Assembly (NCBI GenBank): GCA_035079385.1
Contig: JAVHKY010000043.1
Location: forward strand, 2,170,001-2,234,000
Origin: Aspidiotus rigidus
Lineage: Eukaryota; Arthropoda; Insecta; Hemiptera; Diaspididae
Length of the DNA: 64,000 bases
Direction of reading: 5' to 3'
Part shown: piece after piece, positions 1 to 10,754 of the stretch
How positions within the stretch are numbered: the first letter of the stretch is position 1
How the letters are laid out: every line of letters starts with the position of its first letter
Program-made: the position numbers and the translations under genes
Notes under the pieces: generated by a model
Database searches by the model: none
Told to the model about the DNA's origin: nothing
Seen by the model: the letters and a program-made list of their open reading frames with translations, nothing else

Positions 1-300
1 TAAAAAGGTAGATCTCAACTCCTACATGAGAAACACAGAGAGAAAGGTTGAATATCAATCATTTTGATTGAAACGAGTAAAATAATGTCTGAATGTTTTC
101 GGAACAGTCTAGAAACTTATAATTTTCAAAATCTTATACCTGATCGGCTATTTTCTCTGAAAAAATACAAGCCAGGACCAATATGTAGTCTAATAACTTA
201 CAATTTTAAAAAGTCTATTTTCTTATACCAGATCGGTGATTTTCTCTGGAAAAAGTATGAGAAACGAGTAAAATAATGTCTGAATGTTTTTGGGAAACGT
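1..300. repeat. Short imperfect tandem duplication
   Basis: A segment reading GAAACGAGTAAAATAATGTC is present at about 70-90 and again at about 261-281. Between them a block containing 'CTTATACC-GATCGG-GATTTTCTCTG' occurs twice (about 113-165 and 196-250). The open frame over 64-276 follows the duplication and has no recognisable domain, so it is not called as a gene. A related 'GAGTAAAATA-TGTCT' string recurs near 18030. Confidence 0.5.
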
Positions 301-504
301 TTGTGCATTAATTTTTTTTTGAATGTATTTTCTGTTAATTTAATGAATTTTTATCATGGGGAAAATGGGGTAAAGACCCGCCTATACTACTAATTATTAC
401 AGTTCAAAGTTCAAACTTTGCAAAAAGTGAAAACCCTGTAGAAAGTACGAGAAAAAATGGAGCACCATTTGAAAAATAACATGTAAGTTTATACCTTATA
501 GCCG

Positions 505-637
505 CAAAAAATATTGAAAAAATTTTCTTAACAGTTATATAACTGTTATAACCGTTTGACCATAACCGTTTTGAATTTTTAGATTTTTGACCAATAACCA
601 TTAACCGACCGCAAAATCATTTCGGTTGCAAACCCTA
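505..637 (-). mobile_element. Truncated hAT-like MITE (third copy)
   Basis: The right edge ends TTGCAAACCCTA at 626-637, the reverse complement of the terminal repeat of the full copies at 2806-3113 and 52213-52527. Reading leftwards, the interior matches their first part, with ACGGTTA/TAACCGT-rich sequence and AACAGTTATATAACTGTT at about 530-547. The other terminal repeat is absent, so this copy is truncated or internally deleted. Confidence 0.6.
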
Positions 638-736
638 CTTTCCACGGGTAAACGTCGTCTTAGCTTAGTCCATATAATAGGTATATAGTCAAAGGTTCGC
701 GCGTTGTTGCATTGACTATATATTACTTCAGCCGTA

Positions 737-948
737 CAGTCCTATTGTTATAAACGGTGTCGTTTGGTGTCGTTTTCTTGGATTACGTTGGATACGAATA
801 ACAGATCGCGCCAGATGTTAAGACGTGGATGTAACAGAGAGGGACCGATGTTCAGCGATGCTTTTTCTCTTTTACTCTACCGGTTAACACGCAGCGCACT
901 CACGTTGTCGTATCCAGCAAAACGACACCGTTCATAACAATAGGACTG
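737..948. mobile_element. Tc1/mariner-type MITE, 212 bp
   Basis: Terminal inverted repeats of about 32 bp begin CAGTCCTATTGTTAT at 737 and end with the complement at 948. The arms differ by about one base plus a small gap. The dinucleotide TA sits immediately outside each end (735-736 and 949-950), as expected for the TA target duplication of Tc1/mariner elements. There is no coding capacity, so it would depend on a transposase encoded elsewhere. Confidence 0.75.
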
Positions 949-964
949 TACGTCTGGTTAGTGT

Positions 965-1235
965 CTTAGACCATACAACAGATAGACCGAGCATAGTAAT
1001 GAATCTTTGAACGGAGAACATGATAAGAATACACATAAGAAAATAAGGGGGACTGGACCTTGTTTACAAGTTTGATGAGCGGCGCGGGTTTACAGTGCGT
1101 TTCACGGCTCCGCGCGTTCACCCGCGTTGCCTTCATTGAGGTCCAGTCCCCCTTATTTTCTTATCATGTCTTCCGTTCAACGCGTTGTACACGCTTATAT
1201 GGCCGATGCTCGGTCTATCTGTTGTATGGTCTAAG
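965..1235. mobile_element. Foldback MITE, family CTTAGACC, copy 1
   Basis: The left end reads CTTAGACCATACAACAGATA from 965 and is complemented at 1207-1235; the terminal inverted repeat is 29 bp. Inside it a second inverted pair (about 1023-1056 and 1141-1168, core AAATAAGGGGGACTGGACC) strengthens the hairpin. A second copy with the same ends and layout lies at 19472-19749. No gene is present inside. Confidence 0.75.
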
Positions 1236-1754
1236 GTTAATGTAGAGTCAATGGTTGTTGGTAGGGAGTTTACAATGACTGACATCACGATAATGGACCA
1301 TTTTTGTGATGACGTGTGTATATATGGGAAATTTACATTTGCAAGCTGCTACTCTGCTGGCCTGCTGGCGCGCATAGTGCGCGTTTACATAGGATTTTGC
1401 AGACTTTGATAAATATTAGAAGAACCCTTCGAATGTTAAGCTTTTGCGATATTTTTTTAAAAAAATAGATCTAATGATGAACATTTTTCCATGAAACATC
1501 TGGAGATTCAATGAACAGCAGGACACGTATACTCAAATTCATTCAAATAGTATCTACAGTCATATCTAATGTAGATACCTTTTTCATAAACGAGATCAAA
1601 AATTATGACGCCATACAAAAATGGTCTATTCAGTCTATTGCGTCTTGTACATGCTTTGGCTTTGGACTGTGGGTCTGTATAAAGTTCATCACCGGTGACG
1701 TCGCAATGCGATATTTGACAACAATATCACGCTAATTTCTTCCAGTGAATTATC
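1236..1754. other. No supported gene
   Basis: The stretch has short frames only. The one at 1511-1735 (74 residues) has a mid-protein hydrophobic segment but no family I recognise and no splice context, so it is not called. Confidence 0.4.
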
Positions 1755-1953
1755 GATTCTCATAAAAATAGCATTGGTAACATTCGATCATACATCAGTA
1801 TTCAAAAATAAAGAATAAATAAGGAATGAAAAGTTGATTCTTTAGTACTGGATAGCTTTTGGATTACAAATATAAACTTTTTATTGTTTTATTATTCTTC
1901 ATTTTGGAATACTGATGTATGATCGAATGTTACCCATGCTATCCTTATGGGAA
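1755..1953. mobile_element. Foldback MITE, about 200 bp
   Basis: The arms at 1755-1817 and 1890-1953 are imperfect reverse complements. The best part is a 27-bp perfect core (GTAACATTCGATCATACATC at 1777 onward, complemented at 1907-1933), and the outer 20 bp are diverged. The middle (1818-1889) is AT-rich and carries no open frame. The superfamily is uncertain because I cannot see a clear target duplication. Confidence 0.65.
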
Positions 1954-2601
1954 TCAATATTTGCTGAAAGCTGCAGTACTGCATTTTTCTCTGTTATCAG
2001 TTGACGTGACGTCAGGGTGATGGACTTTATGGACTTGAATACTTTCCAATATGTTTTACTCTAAAAAAACACAAAGTACAAGAATATTTTTATAATACAT
2101 GAAGCGAAAGTGCTGCATATTCGGACCGGGCATATTGTATGATCGCTAGCGTCGCCTATGTAAAATACCTAGAAAATACTGATAAGCGAACGGTGATCCT
2201 GACTTGAAACCAAAGGTGATTTTTTAGTTTTTCTTAAATTTCTCCAAAAATAATGAATTTAGGCGTGTACTTGTAAAGAACGAAATGGAAGAGTGGAAAA
2301 TTTTCTTTCAGATGATCATATTTTTGAGAGATTTTAAAAAATTCAAAAATTTTGCGCGATGCTAGCGCTGCCCGGTCCGAATCGTGTTCGTTTTTTGTAG
2401 CGAAAACATTTTCGCCTTGGTTCTGAATAGTGACAAAAATGTTTTACCCGTGGCGAAGATCAAGTCAGTGGTGCCATTCAAAAAATTTGTAAACATTCTT
2501 TTTGAACGATAACCAATTTAAATTGTAAGCATAAGTGTTCCTTTCACTACATGTATTTAAAAAGACAGTAGGTACTGTTTGTAATTCGTGTCAAAAACAA
2601 A

Positions 2602-2668
2602 TGATATTGGAACTCGCTTATCCACACTCGCTTCGCTCGTGTGGCTATACATTGCGCTCGTTCCAATA
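2602..2668. repeat. Small palindrome with CTCGCTTCGCTCG core
   Basis: ATATTGGAAC at 2603 pairs with GTTCCAATAT at about 2660. Within it CCACACTCG-CTT-CGCTCGTGTGG forms a second stem. The same short palindromic core (ACTCGCT-CGCTCG) reappears at about 19187 and 20016, so it is a recurrent motif in this genome rather than a unique hairpin. Confidence 0.5.
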
Positions 2669-2689
2669 TTGTTCCTTTTCGCCACTCAA

Positions 2690-4404
2690 AATGTACTATA
2701 TTGGACCTGAATTTTTTTTTCGGAATAACTCAAAAAAACGACCTATGTACCAAAATATTATCTTTGGACTTCAAAAATTCTTTGAGATATTTTACTTGAA
2801 AAAACTAGGGTTTGCAACTGAAATGATTTCAAACGGTTAATGGTTATTGGTCAGATCATTCTCAAAATTTAAACGGTCATCGGTCAAACGGTCAGAAAAG
2901 TTCCCAAATTAGTTTATAACTGTTACAGAACGGTTATAACAGTTATAACTGTTTTGTAACCGCTATAACCCTTTCATTCTTATGAAGCGGTTAACGATTA
3001 TCGGTTAAATGGTCTTGAAAATTTGAAACAGTTCTTGGTCTAATGATTAACGAACTTTTTTTATTTCGGTTATCGGTTATAACAGTTATATAACTGTTAT
3101 ATTGCAAACCCTAGAAATAACAACCAAGTCCGAGAATATTATTGGACTTCGAATATTTCCCAAGATATTTCACTCAAAAAATATTATTCTTCAAGGTAAT
3201 TCACTTGAAAAAAAAGCAAAGTAACGGAATATTATTGGACTTATAATATTTTCCTGGTTGATTTACTCAAGAAAACAACAGAGTCCGAGAATAATACTGG
3301 ACTTGGAATATTTTTTGAGGTATTTAACTCGAGAAAACTACAAAATATAAGAATATTTTTGGACTTGGAGAATTTTTTAGGTATTTCAAGATGTTTGATT
3401 TAAAAAAACAACGAAGTATGAGATTATTTTCTGGGATATTTTACTTGAAAAAAGACGAAGTCCAAGAATAGTATTAGACTCGGAATATTCTTCAAGATAT
3501 TTTACGCGAGAAAATGACAAAAACAAGAAAGTACCAGAATATATTTTTGGGCTTGGAATATTTCTCGTGAACTTTCAGAAAAAAATGAAGTTTTGGAACA
3601 TTTTTTGACTTACAATATTTTCTGATATGTAAGTGACTGTTTTTTCAAGTAAAACATCTGAAAACAATTTTCCAAGTCCAAAAATGTTCTTGTACTTGGG
3701 TTGTTTTTTGGAGTACAATATTTCTAAAAATATTCCAAGTACAAAATTATTCTCAAACTCTGTCGTTTTTTGAGTAAAATGTACCTCGAAAAATATTCCG
3801 AGTCCAGTATTATTCTCGGACTCAGTCGTTTTTTTGAGTAAATCATCTGGGAAATTATTTCAAGTAGGTATAATAATATTCTGGTACTTTGTCCTTTTTT
3901 TCAGTAAAATAGTTCGATAAATAATTCAAGTCCAATAATATTCTCAGACTTTGTTATTTTTTTCAAGTAAAATACCACAAAAATTTTTCAAGTCCTAAAA
4001 TATTCTTGTAATTTGTCGTTTTCTTGAGTTAAATCCCTCAAAAAATATTCCCAGTCCAGTATTATTCTTGTACTCTGTTGTTTTTTTTGAGTAAATCATC
4101 CAGGAAAATATTATAAGTCCAATAATACTCCAATACTTTGCTTTTTTTCAAGTAAATCACCTTGAAAAATAATATTTTTTGAGTGAAATAACTTGAGAAA
4201 TATTCGAAGTCCAATAATATTCTCGGACTTGGTCGTTTTTTCAAGTAGAATACCTCAAAGAATTTTTGAAGATCAAACATATTCGACACTTTGGTCGTTT
4301 TTTTGAGTAAAATATTTCAAAAAAAATTTTCAAGTCCAAAATTATTCTTGTAGGTACTTTGTCTTTTTTGTTGAGTAAAACATTTTGGAAAATATTCAAA
4401 GTCC
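2690..4404. repeat. Giant foldback with tandem-repeat arms
   Basis: Each arm is a chain of degenerate ~60-bp units of the type 'AATATTATTGGACTTGGAAT' followed by 'ATTTTACTTGAAAAAACGAC'. Units run in one orientation from about 2690 to 3620 and in the opposite orientation from about 3637 to 4404. The two arms are collinear copies, not merely similar arrays: the irregular unit order at 3145-3390 (including the odd AAAAAATATTATTCTTCAAGG step) is mirrored at about 3960-4215. A hAT-like MITE (2806-3113) interrupts only the left arm. Long inverted repeats built of tandem subrepeats are the hallmark of Foldback (FB)/Galileo-type DNA transposons; membership is inferred. No transposase is seen. Confidence 0.7.
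2806..3113 (+). mobile_element. hAT-like MITE, copy 1
   Basis: A 308-bp element with terminal inverted repeats TAGGGTTTGCAA / TTGCAAACCCTA. The interior is rich in ACGGTTA and AACAGTTATA strings and can pair with itself. Flanks GAAAAAAC (2798-2805) and GAAATAAC (3114-3121) match at 7 of 8 positions, consistent with an aged 8-bp target duplication typical of hAT. It is inserted in the left arm of the giant foldback. Confidence 0.75.
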
Positions 4405-4407
4405 ATA

Positions 4408-4756
4408 CCGTGGTTAAGGAACTATATAAGATAGGTATGCGCAAGTGATAAGAATAGGATCGTCACCATACTGATAAAGTCGAAAGAGGAGCAATCTGAG
4501 TAGTATCCTAAGAGAATTTTAAGCATCAAACATCCAATACAAGAATTTAAACTACAAAAAATGAAGGAAATTCCCTAATTTCTTGTTTTCATCCATATAA
4601 TCTTTCTAATTAAGAAAAATTCAATGTTTGACATTTAAATTTTCCTCACACGGCCCTCCTGAAATCTTCTAAAACTGCTCCTCTTTCAACTTTATCAACA
4701 TGGCGATGATCCCTTTCTCATCACTTGCGCATACCTATCTTATATAGTTCCTTACT
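4408..4756. mobile_element. Foldback MITE with ~84-bp arms
   Basis: The left arm (about 4408-4490, containing AAGGAACTATATAAGATAGG) is mirrored at about 4678-4760 with roughly 88% identity. The spacer is AT-rich and non-coding. It directly abuts the right end of the giant foldback on one side and the next foldback (4759-5079) on the other. Confidence 0.65.
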
Positions 4757-4758
4757 GT

Positions 4759-5079
4759 GGTCACAGACTACACAGATTTCTAATAGCCGCACTTCAGACC
4801 CGGCCAACATCTAAAACACCAGTTGAGTTCTCGTTCCGTCGTTCGTTTATATTCGGTTTGTTCCGTGGAGAATTAACGTATTGCGTTCGCTCTCTCCAGT
4901 GTTATTTAATTTTGAAAACGGAAAACAGTTATTCTGGTAACACTGCTTGGTAGTCCAAAGACTCCCCACACTACCCGAACTATCCAAAGTACTCAACTCG
5001 CGTTTTAGATGTTGGCAGGGTTGGGGTTTTGTTACATTACAAGAATAGGCAAGTTAGAAATCTGTATAGTCTGTGACCG
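4759..5079. mobile_element. Foldback MITE, about 320 bp
   Basis: The terminal arms (GGTCACAGACTACACAGATT at 4759, complemented at 5055-5079) are about 25 bp with one or two mismatches. A second inverted pair lies inside (CCAACATCTAAAAC at about 4802, mirrored at about 5003-5017). There is no open frame of note between the arms. Confidence 0.6.
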
Positions 5080-5087
5080 TGGTCATA

Positions 5088-6228
5088 CAGACCCCCTTGA
5101 TACAGACCCGCAGTCCAAAGCATGAATTTGCCTCAGGAGTTGCTCTCTAGCGGATTAGTAAAATGCAGTTTGCTTATTGGTTTAAGTGGACCATTGGGTG
5201 CCGGTTCAAAAAATTTCATCTGCTGACAATTTTGTTCTCTTCAGTTTTTCATAAAAATTGATAATTGACAATAGTAGAGTCGATTTCATGTGTACATGTT
5301 CTTATGTGAAAAAATGCATGATCACTCAATGGTACACAACACTAGCGCGCCTATAGGAGTGTCCTGATGCGAATACAAGACGCAAGTGTTATCCAAGCTC
5401 AGGTTTTTAACCGGTTAAACCGATTATTTTATTTTGCATGATCGTAAAAAACCGGTTATTTTGTTGATAAAAATGACTTATTTTTTTAAACAACGCATCG
5501 CACTAATTTAAGGATCAGGCAAAACTTATCTTTTGTATAATTAAGGTTATTTCTCATGTTCATCACTTGAAAATATTTTAGGTTAAACCGGTTAACCGCT
5601 TATTTTAATGGAAAAGTAACCGGTTATTGTTTTTAAATAACCGTACAACCGGTTAATCAAAAATACCGGTTTTTACTTAACACTACTACGCGAGCGTGCA
5701 AACGCAAGAACTTGGAAGAATCGCGGAATCAACTTCCCTCCGAATGTGGCACGAAATACCGATTCGTCTCTTTAGGTGGTGTTGGGTGGAGCACGCGAAG
5801 GGAGCACGGAGCCTTTCCTAAATTTTATTTCTTATCATCAATGAAGGTCGATCAAAACACTAACTTATTGATCAAAACATGGCTAGTGCACTCTTAATGT
5901 CGCTAGGGGCTTGTGCCTACTGGATATTGACTGAACAAATCTTTGTTTTACCAAAGTGAACGAGTTCCTTTTTTAGTTTTTTCGGAATGGAAGTCATTAT
6001 GAAAATGAATCCTAAATTCCATCAACGACGCTTTTAATCTCTGCTGATTGAAGAAGTTTAGATTTTAGAAGTTGAATTCAGCAATGGTAATTTTAAGTTG
6101 TTTTTTCAAATTGAAATGTGACTCCGTCTTTGAAGAAAGAAGAATTAAGAAGACTCTGTTTTTAATTGAACCTGGGTTACCAAGTACCGCTACTATTGAG
6201 CTTGCATTTATTCGCTGAAAACCCTATA
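5088..6228. other. Gene-free stretch before the F-box gene
   Basis: The recognisable content is an AACCGGTT-rich segment (about 5400-5680). The frame at 5712-5897 has no family resemblance. The last ~100 bases hold the likely promoter and 5' leader of the F-box gene, but no clear TATA box is visible. Confidence 0.4.
5400..5680. repeat. AACCGGTT-rich repeat element
   Basis: The palindrome AACCGGTT, or a one-base variant, occurs at about 5409, 5448, 5585, 5619, 5647 and 5672. The outer edges (GGTTTTTAACCGG and CCGGTTTTTACTT) are only partly complementary. It resembles the ACGGTTA-rich interior of the hAT-like MITEs in style but has different ends, so it is reported as a separate low-complexity or MITE-like repeat. 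Confidence 0.5.
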
Positions 6229-8490
6229 ATGGGATCACATTTGCTACTCTCCGAGGTTTGTACTTGAAGTGTATTAAATTTGATTGATTTTATGATCGAA
6301 AAATTTTAGCTTAAATTTGAAACATTAATACCTTCGATATTTTATATTTCAGATATTGTCTCGTGTCTTCTCTTTTTTGCACATTGAAGATAAAAAGAAT
6401 GTCAGACTTGTTTGCAGAAAGTGGAATGAATCTTGCAATTGTCCAGCTATTACTAAAACAGAAAAATTTGTTTTTCGTGGAGGTCACGACATCAAAACTA
6501 TCAACGCATTTCTCAAGAGTTGTCTGCGGCTTCGTTCTACTGTCGAGTTCCAGGGTCTTCCTCTTAATGTTGCGCCTGATGAAGATACATGGCGGTTATG
6601 TGGTCCAAAAATTCATTCCTTATCGCTTATTGAATGTGAACTATCTGACGAAACCACCAGAAATATCTGTCTTTATTGTTCCTCAATGCATTCTTTCAAG
6701 TTGACGAATCAATTTAGGCATAGTACTAGTAATATCATCAGTGGGTTCTGTTCACTCGAAACGTTGGAAGAATTAATAAGACTGAATGTAGTTCGTCAAA
6801 AAGTGATACTATTTCAACTTTTCATCAATGGAATTGAGATTGCCAAGGAAGTTCTTCAAAGAATATTCAAAATATTTCCATGTATTCAAAATTTCGGTAC
6901 CGGCTATACCTCTTTTACGAGTTATATTTTTCAAGGCATTTACCACGGATCTTTAAATAATATTTTTGATCCAGCTCTTATCAAAGAATTATCATTCAAT
7001 CTACCGTCGGGTGGTCTATGGCTGCGAGAGTTTTCCGCTGTTCCAGAACTGAAGTTGGTGAATCTTGTTTTTAAGGTAAAAAATGAACCAAATTGTATCA
7101 ACAACTAATTTGAAATTATTTTTATTTAGGCTTCAAAAACTTGAAACCGTTCTTCGTTGGCCGTATTTTTTCGACGACGTTTTGAGTCAGTTCCTACATA
7201 ATCAAAGCGAACTACAAACACTGAAAATACGATTACTAGGGTCGGACGACGATCAAACCAAAACAGTGCTGTTCAAAATTCTCTCCATTTGTACCAAGTT
7301 GACTGATTTTCGCTTCAAATGCGAAGTTAGTCTAAAAATGGACGAATTTTTTCAAGTGCTACAGACGGTATCTCAATCAAAACTAGAATGTTTGGTTCTC
7401 TGGTTCAAATCTCTATTGAGCGCAGATGACCCATTTTTTGACGACGATTTGTCCGCATATTTAGCTCCCTCGATGAATAAAACTTTGCGTATTTTAAAAT
7501 TGGATTTTCTCGTACCTGAAGAATTTTGCTTGTCATTATTAAAACATTTTTCAAGCTTGAACGAATTAGAACTTGCTGCTGTGACCGACAGAATATTGCA
7601 GACTATTTTCCAATACCACGTAATTTTCACTTTCTTCTCTTTCCTCTCGTAAATTTTTCCGTATATTACTTTCTCTAAAAAAATAGTATTTATAACTCAG
7701 GTTCATTTAAGAACATTGGTTTTAAGGAAAACTGACTATTGCACCGCGTTTGGTTTCACTGGTCGTGACGCTATTTCCCCTTCAACTTCGAAACAAACGA
7801 CTTACTCTATTTCTCGACTTCGTGGTAAGCATTGTAGTATATTTTATCGTAGTATGTTGAACTTCTCAAAAGTTCCTGTGTACAATTTCACGTATCACAG
7901 ATTTGAGGCATCTTGAATTAGAAGGGTTTTTATCGTATCGTTGGATTGAAAGAACAGTTTTGGAATTTAATTTCCCTTTGCTGAGATACCTTCGTTTGAG
8001 TTTATGGGGATTGGAAGAAGAAGTAAGAAACGCTTTTAATTTTAAGTATCTATCCTTCCGCAAGTTCAAAAGTCGATGATATTTTATTTGTTATAGATCT
8101 CTAAAAGAACTTTCGAGTATTTACCCACTGTCATTCCATCGGTAGAGATCTTGATTCTCAATGAAATCGCATTGAACGTGCATCAGTACGGATACTTTTG
8201 TAAACATCTGCACAGATTAAGACTTTTACTGTATAACTGGGTAAGTGTGACAATGTATACTTACGAATAAATTCTTTGGTTTATCAGAAATCAATGACAC
8301 ATTGTGTTTTCAGATCCGCGAAGATCGTAATATTAAAGAACTTTTCATCACACGGCCATCGCTCAAATATGCTGTGGACTTGAGTGATAATGCTTATTTT
8401 TACGACCGCTTCTCAAAAGAGTTAAGAATCGTCAATTTTAGAGATATTGAATTTAAAAAAAACGTATTTTGTGATTTTATACGTTCCTAG
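6229..8490 (+). CDS. F-box / leucine-rich-repeat protein, seven exons
   Basis: Likely substrate-recognition subunit of an SCF (SKP1-cullin-F-box) ubiquitin ligase, acting in cytoplasm or nucleus. Exons read 6229-6255, 6353-7075, 7130-7619, 7701-7824, 7901-8022, 8097-8240 and 8314-8490 (stop TAG). Exon 1 gives MGSHLLLSE and exon 2 continues ILSRVFSFLHIEDKKNVRLV then CRKWNES, a full F-box at residues 3-42. The remaining ~560 residues are irregular leucine-rich repeats, for example DLRHLELEGF and LLRYLRLSLWG. All introns are GT-AG and short (52-98 bases). Phases agree at every junction except exon 2/3, where the obvious donor (7076) leaves the downstream frame off by one; a weak donor at 7054 would restore it. 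Either the weak site is used or this copy is damaged. The start was chosen because it supplies the F-box N-terminus in phase. Confidence 0.8.
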
Positions 8491-9534
8491 AAAATTACCT
8501 TCTTCATTTCTCGTTATTCCTTCAACAAGCAGAAGAAAAGGGTTTTCCTATAATCGGGGTTCCGAAGATTTATGTGCATTATCTTTGAAAAGTATCAGTT
8601 GTCAATATAAAGTTTATTCATTGTTCTTGAATATTCATTATTTTTATTATTACATTAGCATTATTTCGGTGCAACTCCCTCTTCATGCCCTTCATAGTTA
8701 TCTTTTTTTCCCCTCTCTTTCTTCATCTGATCAAACCAGAAAATCTAGCTTCCCAATGGCTAGAAGAATGATTTTGAAGCCGTTTAAACTAACCTGTGAT
8801 TCATCTGAATTATTCAAATTCTTGATGCCATCGCTCGTTATTCCGTTTTATTTTTGAGTTCTCATGATATCGTATTTTTCTGTGTTTTTTTATATTTATA
8901 CCAAAAAATTGATGACAATGTTGTTTTTAGAGATAAGAATTTATTATCTATTGGATATAGACGAGGTCATTAAAAATTATCGTTACTGGTCCTCTTTCAC
9001 GACGTCAATGATTCATTATTTTTAACACCTTTACAAATTCTTGTTCTATAACATTTTGATAGAAGAGGTTTTCGGTCACGTAAAAGATGTACATTAACTT
9101 CATCGACCCAATCAAGTAAGTATCGCACGCAACCGTGTGTATCTGCACGATTTGTTGGCTATAATTATGAGCGTACAGACTGCTAATACAATAAGTCAAA
9201 ATTCCTACTCTAAATTTTCCCATTCTGACTTTCACCTTGTCCTTTATTTTTATCCTACTGTCTTTGATATCCTATTTTTATTTCTTTCTTTTTTCTACTT
9301 TCCTATTCTATCGTAATTAAATCAAAATAAACTAACACTTCAATTGACGTTTGTTCGCAATTGGTCCTGAATGAATTTCGTATTCGCATGCTACAGTAAC
9401 AAGAGGAGATATTAGCCCACATAATTTACGAGCTTCCTTGCTTGTCATTAAATGCTCAAGTACTCACAACTTGCACCAGGAGACTTCCTATTTTCATTTA
9501 ACGAAACCATTTGCATATCGTTGGATTGGGATTT
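8491..9534. other. 3' flank of F-box gene, no further gene
   Basis: A possible cleavage signal AATATAAA lies near 8606. Open frames at 8447-8857 and 9005-9235 lack any domain, repeat or splice-linked neighbour and are treated as chance. Confidence 0.4.
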
Positions 9535-9858
9535 AAACTTGAGAGTTTCAAAGATTGGCACCCTGCGTGTTATCGATTACTGAGTGAGTGATCATGATGA
9601 TTTCACCGTTAGACTACGGCAAAATTTAAACCTTTTTTAACCAACTAGAACTTCATTTTGAAAGAAAACTTATCCTACATTTTATTACACTGTCGTTAAA
9701 TGATCGAATTATAATCAATTCAACTACGTAGATCAATTTTCCATAATTTTTTGCCCTCCTAAAAATGACAGTATTTCCGCTTAAAACTATCCACGATCAC
9801 TCACTCGACCCGCGCAGGTAATTTTGCAGCGCCATCTAATGCAGCTTTAAACCCCAAT
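9535..9858. mobile_element. MITE, family ATTGGG-TTTAAA, copy 1
   Basis: The ends are ATTGGGATTTAAAC (9535) and CTTTAAACCCCAAT (to 9858). An inner inverted pair GAGTGAGTGATCATG (about 9584) / CACGATCACTCACTC (about 9790) adds a stem. The right terminal 30 bp (AGCGCCATCTAATGCAGC then TTTAAACC) match the right ends of the copies at 31514-32297 and 53824-54121; the interiors differ. Confidence 0.55.
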
Positions 9859-10256
9859 AGGAATTGAGAATCTATAGTATGCAAGGATCAATCTTTTACT
9901 TTACTCTTTTAAGAGAAGCTCTGAGAAGTCGCTCTCTCGAGTCCTTTCTCAACATGAACATAGTATGAGAGCCTGATACACAAGTTGCTAAAGCGTTCAC
10001 CAATCAGAACAAGATTAAATAATGTGCTGATTAATGAAAGAACAAGGCTTTTCCTGCGACCGCACAAATATATAATTCGAGCAAAATGAGACGTTTAAAT
10101 CATCGAAACACAGAACAAACTGAATAGCAAAAACGTACAGACGAGGATATGGAATAATATGTAAACCGTGAGTAAGGAAAATTGCAAGATATTATTTGCC
10201 GATGTTTGTTGTAGGAACGTACGGAGAGGCAAAATTTGCAGCAGTGGCAAATTTAA

Positions 10257-10754
10257 GGGTGTGCTTTACTTGATCGGAAACTCCGAAACGGTGTACGATA
10301 AGTTGCATAAACATCTCCAAAAACCTCGCAAGGTTCGGGAAGCCAGCGGTCACTACGCGACGCTTGTCGGGCGTGCGTGGGTAGTCATCGTAATGAAAGA
10401 CGAGGAATGATTTTGCAAGGTCACAACTCAGGCCTCCATTTTCCAACGAATTTTTTCGATCTTTGGAAATGTTGTACAGAAGGGTTCAACGAATGGCGCT
10501 ATGGGAATAGAATCCTAAATTTTGGCTCTGGAAGAATTTCACTCTCGTCAGAAAATATACGAATTTTCACCAATTTCAACGTTTAATTGAAAATGTATTT
10601 AATAAAAAATTAATTCTGCTTCGATAGCGCTCCTGGTTGGACCTTTCTGGAAAACATTCCAATTATTCAGAGAGACCCGTTAAAAATTCGAGCAGTAAAA
10701 TGTGATTTTCGGTACCATGTTTTACGAGCATATTTTTACGTGTAAAGCACACCC
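10257..10754. mobile_element. TTAA-flanked terminal-inverted-repeat element
   Basis: The inverted ends GGGTGTGCTTTAC (10257-10269) and GTAAAGCACACCC (10742-10754) are perfect over 13 bp. Each is bordered externally by TTAA (10253-10256 and 10755-10758). A TTAA target duplication is the mark of piggyBac-type transposons. The 498-bp body carries no transposase, so it would be a non-autonomous member; the GGG start is not the usual CCC start of piggyBac ends. Confidence 0.6.

Noticed and set aside
6363..6704. Second frame within the F-box exon
   Set aside because: Out-of-phase shadow of exon 2, which carries the F-box and leucine-rich repeats.
10168..10446. Overlapping frames on both strands
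   Set aside because: They cross the left end of the TTAA element, start without good context and have no recognisable domain.
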